Source: Candidatus Saccharimonadota bacterium
Lineage (GTDB): Bacteria; Patescibacteriota; Saccharimonadia; Saccharimonadales; Saccharimonadaceae
Reading direction: 5' to 3'
Assembly (NCBI GenBank): GCA_905373835.1
Contig: CAJPUN010000001.1
Span: 124,001-188,000 of the forward strand
DNA length: 64,000 bases
The position numbers and the translations under genes are program-made. The notes under the pieces were generated by a model. It did no database searches and was not told the origin of the DNA. It was given only the letters and a program-made list of their open reading frames with translations. The first letter of the stretch is position 1. Each line of letters starts with the position of its first letter. Shown one piece after another: positions 28,144 to 36,357 of this stretch.

Positions 28144-28150
28144 AGAGGGT

Positions 28151-29254
28151 ATGAGTTTTCATATTGCAATCGACGCCCGTGTGATCAATTCTGGCACGGG
28201 CACATATGTCGTGAAGCTGCTCGAGCAGCTGGAGCGGCTTGACACGACCAACCGCTATAGCATCCTTGTCCCCACCAAGGACCGCGACTATTGGCAGCCG
28301 CACAACCCTAACTTCACTATCCGCACGGTCGACTTTGCTAATTATTCGCTGGCAGAGCAGCTAGGCTTCCGCCGCTATCTGGATGAACTGAAGCCCGATT
28401 TAGTACACTTTTGTATGCCGCAGCAACCGGTTTTTTACAGAGGTAAGCATGTCACAACGGTGCACGATATGACCCTCCTCAAGACGTATAATTCCGACAA
28501 AAATTGGCTGGTGTTTCATCTTAAGCAGTTGGTGGGGCGCTGGGTGTTTCGGCGGATTGCCCGCACCAGCGAGCATATCATCACTATTTCTCAGACGACC
28601 AAGCAAGAATACCAGGACTTTACCAAGATCCCCGATAGCAAAATCTCGGTCATCTACGAGGCGGGCGAGGCACACCCTGGGCAGCTCACGCCGTATATCG
28701 ACCTCCCCTTCAAGCGGTTTATTATCTACGTTGGGCAGCAGCCTGATTATAAAAATCTGCGCCGCCTCGCGGCCGCACACCAGCAGCTGCTGAGTCGCTG
28801 GCCAGACCTTGGCCTGGTGTTTGTAGGACGGATGAATGAAGACACCAAGCGCAACCAAGCTTACTACCAGCAGCAGGGCTACCGCAATATCCACTTCACC
28901 GGGTTCATCCCTGATGGGCAGCGCGATTGGCTGCTTAACAAAGCCGAGGCGTATGTCTTTCCGTCCCTCATGGAGGGATTTGGCTTGCCACCACTCGAGA
29001 CGATGGCATATGGCACGACCCCTGTTATATCCAGCAACACCTCATGCATGCCCGAGATTTTGGGCGATGCTGCCGAGTACTTCGACCCACTCGACGTTGA
29101 TGCCATCACGAACGCGATCGACCGCGTCCTCAGCCAACCAGCTCGCCGCCGCGAACTCATCGTCAAAGGCAAAGCCCAAGCTGCCCGCTACTCGTGGGAA
29201 CGCTGCGGTGAGGAGACGTTGGCGGTATATGAGCGAGCGTTGCGGCAGGTGTAA
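28151..29254 (+). CDS. GT4 family glycosyltransferase
   Basis: The 367-residue GT-B enzyme begins HIAIDARVINSGTGTYV, with the glycine-rich acceptor loop, and has YVGQQPDYKNLRRL in the middle and the catalytic Ex7E region PSLMEGFGLPPLETMAYG near the C-terminus. This layout is common to mannosyl- and rhamnosyl-transferases of the group 1 type. The start is set by the -10 element 7 nt upstream. It is a single-gene unit followed at once by an unrelated hypothetical gene. The sugar is not known; proximity to the mannose isomerase-like gene hints at mannose. Confidence 0.88.
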   Translation: MSFHIAIDARVINSGTGTYVVKLLEQLERLDTTNRYSILVPTKDRDYWQPHNPNFTIRTVDFANYSLAEQLGFRRYLDELKPDLVHFCMPQQPVFYRGKHVTTVHDMTLLKTYNSDKNWLVFHLKQLVGRWVFRRIARTSEHIITISQTTKQEYQDFTKIPDSKISVIYEAGEAHPGQLTPYIDLPFKRFIIYVGQQPDYKNLRRLAAAHQQLLSRWPDLGLVFVGRMNEDTKRNQAYYQQQGYRNIHFTGFIPDGQRDWLLNKAEAYVFPSLMEGFGLPPLETMAYGTTPVISSNTSCMPEILGDAAEYFDPLDVDAITNAIDRVLSQPARRRELIVKGKAQAARYSWERCGEETLAVYERALRQV

Positions 29255-29277
29255 TAAATGTAATGGGAGAAAATAAT

Positions 29278-29826
29278 ATGCAATGGCGTTACTGTGGACT
29301 ATACGATTACAAAGATGACGAACCAGCCATTGGTCGTTGGTTAAGCGAAAAGACGGCACAACGCCGCTATCATGATCCGACAAAAGATCTGACAATCGTG
29401 CCCCCAGCTGACCCTTCGACTGGTTTTGTTCCATACTATATTAGTGTTACTACAGCAGAGTATCCTTCTTTTAAGGCGACGATTCTTACACTGCCAGGAC
29501 TCACAACCGAATCAGGCAAAGAAATCAAAGTTGGAGCTCCACATCAAGAAATTTTATGGAAGAATTGTCAAGATGGACGCTTGTTCTGTTTTCGAGCAGT
29601 CATCTACGAGTATCCTCCGGTTAACATGATGCCAACACCAGACACTATGTGGGCGATCGCGAGAACACAAATTGATAAAAATGAAGACGGCACCGGCCAT
29701 CTCCAAGCGTGGTCTCAGACTGATCCAGATAATTTACTTACGGCCGATATGGGAGACTTTGATGTAAACGAGTTGTATGATCCGTTTCCTGAGTGGGGAC
29801 ATTGGGATGAATTGTTGAGAGACTAG
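29278..29826 (+). CDS. Hypothetical protein
   Basis: The family is not recognised. The 182-residue product is soluble, acidic, rich in Trp, Tyr and Pro, and has no signal peptide or membrane segment. GGGAGA lies 8 nt before the ATG at 29278, which is preferred over an in-frame ATG at 29263 lying inside that site. Its codons are more AT-rich than those of the glycosyltransferase gene just upstream, which may indicate recent acquisition. It ends before the shared terminator at 29893. Confidence 0.6.
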   Translation: MQWRYCGLYDYKDDEPAIGRWLSEKTAQRRYHDPTKDLTIVPPADPSTGFVPYYISVTTAEYPSFKATILTLPGLTTESGKEIKVGAPHQEILWKNCQDGRLFCFRAVIYEYPPVNMMPTPDTMWAIARTQIDKNEDGTGHLQAWSQTDPDNLLTADMGDFDVNELYDPFPEWGHWDELLRD

Positions 29827-29892
29827 TAACAGTAGTTGAACTACCGAACTACCCCTACACTATAAGTAGATATTTTTAGTATTATTGCAAAA

Positions 29893-29918
29893 ATAACCGG
29901 CCATCACTGGCCGGTTAT
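29893..29918. terminator. Terminator of the khpB-yidC operon
   Basis: An 11-bp stem ATAACCGGCCA/TGGCCGGTTAT with a TCAC loop is followed on the minus strand by T5. It can also serve the plus-strand gene ending at 29826. Confidence 0.85.
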
Positions 29919-29942
29919 AAGATATATCATAGCGCGTAGCTT

Positions 29943-30407
29943 TTACTCAGCCTCTTCCAGCTGGATAATCACATGGCGCTCGCGACCTTCGCCTTCGGAG
30001 ACGGTCGTGATGCCAGCTGCGTCGGCAGCAACTTGGTGGACGATGCGTCGATCGGCTGGGTTAAGGTGAGCGGTGTAGGGCTCACCAGTTGCACGCACAC
30101 GCTCGATCCAGCCCCGCGCTTTGTCGGCAATCTTTTCCTCGTGCTGCTTTTTATAGTCCGCAATATCAACACTCACACGCACTACCGCGGCATTTTGCGC
30201 CCGCAGCGCCGATGAGACGATATATTGCAATGCTCGTAGTGTCTCTGCCCCGCGGCCAATCAAGATACTATTGATATCCGACGACTCCACCCGAAGTGTC
30301 ATTACCTCACCATCGTCATCACCCGATACCGCAATATTTTCGCCAAAAAACGAGATGATGTTCTGGAGATATTCTCGGGCAAATGTTACTGATTGGTATC
30401 GATCCAT
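29943..30407 (-). CDS. khpB: KhpB/Jag RNA-binding protein
   Basis: The 154-residue protein has a KH domain with the IGRG (GxxG) loop around residues 50-53 and a C-terminal R3H domain (RRIVHQVAAD). It binds RNA and, in Gram-positive bacteria, acts with KhpA in cell elongation and small-RNA control. The N-terminal Jag domain is reduced. It follows yidC by 17 nt with GGAGGAG as ribosome-binding site, matching the conserved order next to rnpA and yidC near the origin. Confidence 0.9.
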   Translation of the reverse strand: MDRYQSVTFAREYLQNIISFFGENIAVSGDDDGEVMTLRVESSDINSILIGRGAETLRALQYIVSSALRAQNAAVVRVSVDIADYKKQHEEKIADKARGWIERVRATGEPYTAHLNPADRRIVHQVAADAAGITTVSEGEGRERHVIIQLEEAE

Positions 30408-30424
30408 CGGGTTCTCCTCCTCTG

Positions 30425-31345
30425 TTATTCTTTGGCTTTGATGCGTGTGATGTTGGCTTCTGTGGCCGCTTTGGCGCGCTTTTTCGTCGACTTTTTCTTG
30501 GCAGGCGTTGTAATATCTACTTCATCAGCAATTGCTTCAAGCTCTTGCTTATCTTTACGGAGGAGATATGACTGCTGCGCTACCGCTACTAAGTTAGATG
30601 CCGTGTAGTAGAGCGCCAACGCCCCTGGCAGGCCCATCATGATCATAAACATCATCACTGGCATAAACTTTGCCATATTACGCATCATTGCGGCGTTCAT
30701 CTCGGCGGGGTCGGCTTCTTTACCGGCAGCCGTCTCCTTCATGATGTCGCGGAAACGCTTGGCACTCTTACCAGTTGGCATAGTTTGCTTAGTCATCACA
30801 TACTGAGTAAGAGCTGAGATGATTGCGAGAGCGAGGAGCGGCCAGACAATACCATCCTTGCCAAGCGCTACCTTAGTGAGGTCGATAAAGCCGAGCATGG
30901 TGTGGTTGAACTGATCGGGGTGGTTGATAATGGTCTTGATGGCATCGATATTCTTGAGCGGCTCGTAGATGTAGCGCGCCACTTGGTCGCGGTGAAGCGA
31001 GATGATCATGATCACCTGATAAAGGCCGATAAAGATCGGAATCTGAATAAAGAGTAACAGAATCGAGCGAAATGGCTTGATGCCGTACTTTTTATAGAGC
31101 TCCATCTGCTGCATCGCTTCTACTTGACGGTTGCCATTAGCGGCCTTCTTGATCTTGGCGAGCTCAGGCTGCATCTTACGCATTTGTTTGCTCTGGTGGA
31201 GCTGCCGCTTGAGCAGTGGATAGAGCAAGAAGCGGATGATGACCGTGAAGAGAATCACCGCTATGCCAAAGTCACCACCAGGGATGATACTATAGATAAG
31301 CAAAAGTGCGTTAAAAATGGGCTGTAAAATTATTGTCTCAAACAT
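30425..31345 (-). CDS. yidC: YidC/Oxa1 membrane protein insertase
   Basis: This 306-residue insertase places membrane proteins, alone or with Sec. Five hydrophobic segments are seen, with the conserved core PLLKRQLHQSKQMRKMQPE and a Lys/Arg-rich C-terminal tail that would contact ribosomes. It lacks the large periplasmic domain of Gram-negative YidC, as in Gram-positive bacteria. GGAG lies 7 nt before ATG 31345, preferred over an in-frame ATG at 31387. A TACAAT -10 lies farther upstream on the minus strand, so this operon has a leader. Confidence 0.93.
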   Translation of the reverse strand: MFETIILQPIFNALLLIYSIIPGGDFGIAVILFTVIIRFLLYPLLKRQLHQSKQMRKMQPELAKIKKAANGNRQVEAMQQMELYKKYGIKPFRSILLLFIQIPIFIGLYQVIMIISLHRDQVARYIYEPLKNIDAIKTIINHPDQFNHTMLGFIDLTKVALGKDGIVWPLLALAIISALTQYVMTKQTMPTGKSAKRFRDIMKETAAGKEADPAEMNAAMMRNMAKFMPVMMFMIMMGLPGALALYYTASNLVAVAQQSYLLRKDKQELEAIADEVDITTPAKKKSTKKRAKAATEANITRIKAKE

Positions 31346-31663
31346 ATTGACTCCGATTACTGCATTTATTGTATCATAGGTGGCCACGGAAGATGAATTG
31401 TGGCGAAATATTTTTGGAAATCAATCGTTGATATATGCGATAGACCACTACTAATGTTGTATATGAGAGTATTTATGGCTCTAGGAAAGAACGCTCACTC
31501 AGCTTGCCTTTCATTGGTATAGAATGACAAGAAAAAAATTTTTATAAATGTTTTGAGTTCTAGCTTCCACTGTTTATAAAGAACTATTTGGTATTGATTT
31601 GACTCAAAGTACTATGAAATAGGTTGCGCAAAGAAGACTGAGAGGATATAAGGATATAAGATT
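31346..31663. other. Gene-free interval between rnpA and yidC
   Basis: AT-rich, with no recognised gene. It should hold the yidC promoter (TACAAT near 31370) and the 3' end of the rnpA transcript. A short direct repeat GGATATAA occurs twice near 31644. Confidence 0.5.
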
Positions 31664-32050
31664 TTATTCTGCCTTATCTCTTTCATCACTTGGCGTTGCA
31701 TCACCAGGGCAAATACCAGCTCGCACAAGAAGATTTTTCACCACCAGCACAAGCTCATCGTGCGGTGTGGCAAGCACCTCGCTTGAGGTGATAATTAGTG
31801 CAACGTCGTACACCCCTGTAAAGTACGGCACGTGCTGGCGCAGAATTTCGTAGACACGGCGGCGAATGCGGTTGCGCCCTACCGCAGATTTGTGCACCTT
31901 TTTGCTCACCACCACGGCAATGCGCGGCATACGCCGACGGCGATTAGCCACGTATTTGACTGTTAGCAAACGCGATCGCTCAGCACTGGCATGGCGATAC
32001 AAATAGCGCAGCCCGCCATAGCCATGAAACCGATATCGTTGCTGTAACAT
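31664..32050 (-). CDS. rnpA: Ribonuclease P protein component
   Basis: This 128-residue basic protein is a subunit of RNase P, which matures the 5' ends of tRNAs. The RNR motif is present as RNRIRRRVYEILR near the middle, and ends of the family fold (VSKKVHKSAVGRNR) are clear. It lies between rpmH and yidC, the usual place, but a terminator separates it from rpmH and its own TATAAT lies 6 nt before the ATG, so it appears to be a separate leaderless transcript. Confidence 0.93.
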   Translation of the reverse strand: MLQQRYRFHGYGGLRYLYRHASAERSRLLTVKYVANRRRRMPRIAVVVSKKVHKSAVGRNRIRRRVYEILRQHVPYFTGVYDVALIITSSEVLATPHDELVLVVKNLLVRAGICPGDATPSDERDKAE

Positions 32051-32056
32051 AGCTGT

Positions 32057-32062
32057 ATTATA
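32057..32062 (-). promoter_or_regulatory. -10 element of rnpA
   Basis: TATAAT on the minus strand, 6 nt before the rnpA ATG; it predicts a leaderless mRNA. Confidence 0.6.
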
Positions 32063-32086
32063 GCAAATCTACTCACAGACTGAGAC

Positions 32087-32116
32087 AAAATAACCCACCA
32101 AGCAGTGGGTTATTTT
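32087..32116 (-). terminator. rpmH terminator
   Basis: An 11-bp stem AAAATAACCCA/TGGGTTATTTT with an 8-nt loop lies between rpmH and rnpA. Its 3' arm ends in TTTT on the minus strand. Confidence 0.75.
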
Positions 32117-32137
32117 CGTCATTTTGCTATCGTCACA

Positions 32138-32278
32138 CTACGAGAGTGCGAGGCGAGCGCGGCCCTTGGCGCGGCGGCGCTTGAGCACATTGCGGCCTGC
32201 CTTGGTGGCAATCCGTGCCCGAAACCCGTGCGTCCGAGCACGATGACGAGTGTGTGGTTGGTGAGTTCGTTTTGGCAT
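32138..32278 (-). CDS. rpmH: 50S ribosomal protein L34
   Basis: A 46-residue, very basic protein. It begins [19 protein letters not shown] and ends in an Arg/Lys/Ala-rich helix, the normal bL34 pattern (PxxRxxxxxHGFRAR...KRRRAKGR). It lies just upstream of dnaA on the opposite strand, its usual place beside the origin. Its promoter, TTGAAA-17 bp-TATAAT, ends 9 nt before the ATG. Confidence 0.95.
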   Translation of the reverse strand: MPKRTHQPHTRHRARTHGFRARIATKAGRNVLKRRRAKGRARLALS

Positions 32279-32287
32279 ATCATTGCT

Positions 32288-32316
32288 ATTATACGCGATT
32301 GCTCCAGATCTTTCAA
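32288..32316 (-). promoter_or_regulatory. rpmH promoter
   Basis: On the minus strand, TTGAAA (32316-32311) and TATAAT (32293-32288) are spaced by exactly 17 bp, 9 nt before the rpmH ATG. Confidence 0.75.
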
Positions 32317-32566
32317 CTTTTCACTCGCTTGGTGGACTTTGTGCTCCGAGCAACCTCCGTCATAAGCATAGCCAAATTGTTTATCCACATTTGTTCGCGA
32401 GTTATCCACACTTTAACAGGGGTAGTGCATTTTTGTGGAAAAGCTTCACCCCTGTTGCTCTTTTCGGGTTTACCCCGTTGTTGTATTTCTCACGGTTGTG
32501 GAAAAGTCGGTTTTTTCTTATACTAAAAAGAGTCATTGTATAACAAACAAGGAGCAGCAAAAGCCA
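32317..32566. other. rpmH-dnaA intergenic region with DnaA boxes
   Basis: Two perfect TTATCCACA boxes (32381-32389 and 32402-32410) are 21 bp apart. Two near-boxes TGTGGAAAA lie at 32434-32442 and 32497-32505; the second overlaps the dnaA -35. The region can serve DnaA autoregulation or be one half of a bipartite origin. Confidence 0.75.
32496..32524 (+). promoter_or_regulatory. dnaA promoter overlapped by a DnaA-box-like site
   Basis: TTGTGG (32496-32501) and TATACT (32519-32524) are spaced by 17 bp. The -35 shares bases with TGTGGAAAA, so DnaA binding would block it. Confidence 0.65.
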
Positions 32567-33949
32567 GTGTACCACAGCCTGTGGAAGAGTGTTTTGGGTG
32601 AGATTGAAGTGTCGATACCAAGCGGCATTTTTTCGACGTGGTTTGCCAATACCGAGATGCTCAGCAACAAAGATGGGGTGATCACCATTGGCGTGGCAAA
32701 TATCTTTGCGATTCGTCAGTTTGAGGTGCGCTATGATAGTATCGTCAAAGAAGCGCTGCAGCACAGTGGTGTGGAGGTATCGCGCATCGCCTACGTGGTA
32801 AACAAACAAGGCAAAAAACGCACTGTGATTAGTCGCGAAACCACTGGCCAGCCAGCCGACCGCGTCGAGGAACGAGCGGCGGCGCTCATCAGCAAGCCAA
32901 CTACCTCATCACACTCTAGCTCTACCACACCAGCAACCAGCCTGAACGCGCGCTATACCTTCCAAAATTTTATTGTTGGCTCGAGCAACGACCTCGCCTA
33001 CACCGCCTGCCAAGCAGTCGCACATAGCCCTGGTACGAAGTATAATCCCCTCTTCATCTACGGTGGTGTCGGCCTCGGTAAAACACACCTCATCCAAGCG
33101 GTAGGCAACGAGATCCTTGCGCGCGACCCAGGCAAGAAGGTCGCTTACCTGAGCTCGGAGACGTTTGTCAAAGAATTTATCGAGTCAATCCGCTTCAAAA
33201 AGGCGGGCTTTTCTGACCGGTATCGCAATGTCGATGTACTGATCGTCGACGATATGCAATTCATTGCCGGGCGCGAGAAAACTCAGGAGGAGTTCTTTCA
33301 CACCTTCAATGCCCTCCACCAAGCCAACAAGCAAATCATCATCGGTAGCGACAAGCCACCGCACAGCATCCCTACCCTGACGGAGCGCTTGCGCAGCCGC
33401 TTTGAGTGGGGGATGGCGATTGATATTCAGATGCCCGACTTCGAGACGCGCTGTGCGATCGTCGAGACCAAGGCAAGCTTCGCTGGCGTAACGCTTGAAC
33501 GCGACACTGTGGAATACCTGGCTAAGAACGTCAAGACAAACATCCGCGAGCTCGAGGGTGCGCTCAACCAGCTCCTTGCCTATGCCGAAATGCGCGGCGT
33601 CGCCCCTGATGTGATGACAGCAGAGGGTCTGCTTGGCAATGTCCGGCGCAGTCGCCCCCAGCACCTCACCGCCAAGCAGATTATCGACAAGACTGCTCGC
33701 CATTTCCAGATCGACAGCAAAGAAATCTGTGGTGCTAAGCGGGCTAAACATATCGTTGTGCCACGGCAAATTGCCATGTACTTACTGCGCAGTGAGCTCC
33801 ACATGAGCTTTCCACAAATTGCCAATGAGCTGGGCCGCAAAGACCATACTACCGCCATCCACTCAGTCGAAAAAATCGAAAAATCCATCAAGCTTGACTA
33901 CCTCATCCGTGAGCAAGTCGCTGACATCCGGGATAAGCTCTATGCCTAG
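32567..33949 (+). CDS. dnaA: Chromosomal replication initiator DnaA
   Basis: The 460-residue initiator binds DnaA boxes and opens oriC. Domain I (about 1-80) is followed by a Ser/Thr-rich linker. The AAA+ domain has Walker A GGVGLGKTH and Walker B VDVLIVDDMQF. Domain IV carries the signature DHTTAIHSVEKI near the C-terminus. A GTG at 32567 is the start: AAGGAG lies 12 nt upstream, and an in-frame ATG at 32435 precedes the promoter and encodes a segment unlike DnaA. The promoter is overlapped by a DnaA-box-like site. Confidence 0.96.
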   Translation: MYHSLWKSVLGEIEVSIPSGIFSTWFANTEMLSNKDGVITIGVANIFAIRQFEVRYDSIVKEALQHSGVEVSRIAYVVNKQGKKRTVISRETTGQPADRVEERAAALISKPTTSSHSSSTTPATSLNARYTFQNFIVGSSNDLAYTACQAVAHSPGTKYNPLFIYGGVGLGKTHLIQAVGNEILARDPGKKVAYLSSETFVKEFIESIRFKKAGFSDRYRNVDVLIVDDMQFIAGREKTQEEFFHTFNALHQANKQIIIGSDKPPHSIPTLTERLRSRFEWGMAIDIQMPDFETRCAIVETKASFAGVTLERDTVEYLAKNVKTNIRELEGALNQLLAYAEMRGVAPDVMTAEGLLGNVRRSRPQHLTAKQIIDKTARHFQIDSKEICGAKRAKHIVVPRQIAMYLLRSELHMSFPQIANELGRKDHTTAIHSVEKIEKSIKLDYLIREQVADIRDKLYA

Positions 33950-34231
33950 GCCGTGTGTTTTTTTCGCTGCGCCTGTGGAAAAGCCGTGTATAGTGAGCCG
34001 TATAACCAGCGGACAGTTCGTGGGCAGCCATCCACAGCACCAAGAGCGCACCGCCCTCCAGTCTCATTGGCTGGTGGATAACCACCACTTCTCCCCGGCT
34101 TATCCACGCCAGCGATCGCAGCGTTTTACACAAGTAGATAACAGAATTTACCTCTGTTATCTGTCATGGTTTCCACAGTATCCACAGCACCTATTACTAG
34201 TTCAACCAGATAAAGAGAAAGGATTGTAGAT
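33950..34231. other. Probable replication origin (oriC) between dnaA and dnaN
   Basis: Several DnaA-box-like sites cluster in 282 bp: 33974-33982 (TGTGGAAAA), 34028-34036, 34073-34081 (GGTGGATAA), 34100-34108 (TTATCCACG), 34169-34177 and 34178-34186 (GTATCCACA). Most differ from TTATCCACA by one base. A 10-bp inverted repeat (34136-34145/34153-34162) around ATTTACC sits among them. No gene is present. This is the usual oriC position. Confidence 0.75.
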
Positions 34232-35332
34232 ATGAAACTGTCTGTCACACAAGAAAACCTTGCCCGGGCGCTCGGGGTTGTGGGGCGCGTGGCAAGCAAC
34301 CGAGCCGGCCTGCCAATCTTAAATAATATATTATTTCACACTGAAGGTAATCGCCTTCTTCTCGCTGCGACCAACCTAGAGATTGCCGCCACCTACTATA
34401 TTGGCGCGAAGGTAGAGACGCCGGGAGTGATTACCCTACCGGCTAAACTTGTGAGCGAATTTGTGGCGAATTTGCCGAAGGGGCCGATCGAGCTTGAGAC
34501 CGATGGCACGCGTATGACACTGACGTCTGGTGGGTACACTTCGACGATTAATGGTGTAGTAGCAGATGACTTTCCGGAGCTGCCGACGATTGATGAAGAG
34601 CAATCGGTGCGCTATAGCATTGCCGCGGCCGATTTTAAGCAGGCGGCAGCCCAGACCTTGGTGACGTGTAGTAATGATACGACTCGGCCTGTTCTGACTG
34701 GTGTGTATTGGCATACGGTGGATGGTGCGCTGTATATGGCAGCAACGGATGGCTATCGCTTGGCCGAGCGGCGTTTGATGGCGAGCCAGAGCCAGATTGC
34801 AGCCATTGTGCCAGCGAGCAGTTTGCAGGAAGCGCTACGCTCGCTCAGTGACGGCACGGAAGAAGTGGAAGTGCTCTTTGATGAGACGCAGGTGCGCTTC
34901 CGGCTGGAGGAAGTGGAGATTACCAGCCGCCTAATTGATGGCACCTACCCAAATTATCGGCAGCTCATCCCTGCTCAGTCCGAGACAAACGTGACACTAG
35001 CAGCAGGCGATTTCTCGCGCGTAGTAAAGGTGGCAGGGCTCTTTGCGCGTGAGTCTGGTGGCAGTGTCACGCTCACCGCTGACCATGAGACGCAGAAATT
35101 GCGGATTCACTCCGTTGCATCCGAGCTGGGCGAAAATACCTCCGAGGCAGAGGCTGAGGTGTCGAGTGATGGGCAGATTACGCTCAATTCGCGGTACATT
35201 AGTGATGCACTGGGCGTTCTCGATGGCGAGACGATCACCTTCCGCTTTAGTGGTAAGCTCTCGCCCTGCGTCTTGACAGTCGCTCAGCCCGAGCCAAACT
35301 ATATTCATATTATTATGCCACTGAAGAGCTAG
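34232..35332 (+). CDS. dnaN: DNA polymerase III beta sliding clamp
   Basis: The 366-residue clamp encircles DNA and tethers the replicative polymerase. It begins MKLSVTQENLARALGVVGRVA and has the three-domain repeat of the family, with TDGYRLAERR in domain 2 and a C-terminal PEPNYIHIIMPLKS, close to the usual VMPMR/L end. AAAGGA lies 8 nt before the ATG. It follows dnaA across the putative origin and is 2 nt before recF. Confidence 0.96.
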   Translation: MKLSVTQENLARALGVVGRVASNRAGLPILNNILFHTEGNRLLLAATNLEIAATYYIGAKVETPGVITLPAKLVSEFVANLPKGPIELETDGTRMTLTSGGYTSTINGVVADDFPELPTIDEEQSVRYSIAAADFKQAAAQTLVTCSNDTTRPVLTGVYWHTVDGALYMAATDGYRLAERRLMASQSQIAAIVPASSLQEALRSLSDGTEEVEVLFDETQVRFRLEEVEITSRLIDGTYPNYRQLIPAQSETNVTLAAGDFSRVVKVAGLFARESGGSVTLTADHETQKLRIHSVASELGENTSEAEAEVSSDGQITLNSRYISDALGVLDGETITFRFSGKLSPCVLTVAQPEPNYIHIIMPLKS

Positions 35333-35334
35333 CG

Positions 35335-36333
35335 ATGAAGATAACGCGGCTAGCAGTGCAGCATGTGCGGATTCATACGCTCAAGACACTTAACCTTGAG
35401 CCAGGTACGACGCTGATTTCTGGCCCAAATGGCTCTGGCAAGACATCGCTCATTGAGGCGATCCATATTGCGCTGCGTGGTACTTCCTTTCGCGGTAGCG
35501 ATGAATCAGTCTGCCAACATGAACAAAAAAGTTATACAATTGATCTCGCGACGGATAAGCAACATTACCGCGTCCAGTACGATCGTCGACATGAGACGAA
35601 GCGCAAGCGTTTTATTGTCGATGGTACAACCTATGGTCGCCTCCCCTATGGCAAAAAATATCCGATCGTCCTCTTCGAGCCAGATACGCTGCGGATCATT
35701 ACTGGCTCGCCGCAGCGCCGGCGTGATTTTCTCGATACGCTCATCCAGCAATATGATGCGCACTATAGCCACGAGCTGAGCCGCTACCACCGAGCATTGC
35801 AGCAGCGTAACAAATTACTGAAAGACCCTGCCCTTAGCGATGCAGCACTTTTCTCGTGGAATCTTATTTTGAGCCAGCATGGCGCGTCGATCATTGCCAA
35901 GCGCCAGCGGGTGCTACGTTATCTTAGTACAAAAAGCAGTGCTATGTACCAAAGTATTGCGGGCGTGGCGGATAGCGTTGCGCTACACTACTCGGAGGAG
36001 AGCAGTATGACCGCGCAGCAGCTTCTCGCCGAATATGAGCAAAAAACGGCCTATGACAAAGTGGTCGGCGCAACGAGTATTGGTCCGCACCGACACGATA
36101 TCACAGTATTATTCCGTGGTAATCTAGCAGCCAAGACTGCATCGCGGGGCGAAATCCGCACCATTGTGCTTGCCCTTAAATTTCTCGAGGCGGCCTATAT
36201 TCAACAGCAAACAGGCCAGGCACCACTCATTCTGCTCGACGATGTCTTTGGCGAGCTCGACCAGCAGCGCCAGCAGCGCCTCCTGAGCGAATTCGTTGAC
36301 AATCAGATCGTGATGACGAGTGCGGTGGGATGA
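35335..36333 (+). CDS. recF: DNA replication and repair protein RecF
   Basis: This 332-residue SMC-like ATPase helps load RecA at gaps. It has Walker A GPNGSGKTS near residue 32, the QHVRIHTL opening and the C-terminal signature and Walker B LILLDDVFGELD. It lies 2 nt after dnaN, so the two are probably co-transcribed. It ends 24 bp before a convergent gene, with no clear terminator between. The extreme C-terminus is short compared with E. coli RecF. Confidence 0.93.
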   Translation: MKITRLAVQHVRIHTLKTLNLEPGTTLISGPNGSGKTSLIEAIHIALRGTSFRGSDESVCQHEQKSYTIDLATDKQHYRVQYDRRHETKRKRFIVDGTTYGRLPYGKKYPIVLFEPDTLRIITGSPQRRRDFLDTLIQQYDAHYSHELSRYHRALQQRNKLLKDPALSDAALFSWNLILSQHGASIIAKRQRVLRYLSTKSSAMYQSIAGVADSVALHYSEESSMTAQQLLAEYEQKTAYDKVVGATSIGPHRHDITVLFRGNLAAKTASRGEIRTIVLALKFLEAAYIQQQTGQAPLILLDDVFGELDQQRQQRLLSEFVDNQIVMTSAVG

Positions 36334-36357
36334 GTGAGCAGAGTCGTTTAATTATAA

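Noticed and set aside
33185..33769. 194-residue minus-strand frame opposite dnaA
   Set aside because: The AAA+ and domain IV motifs are clearly on the plus strand.
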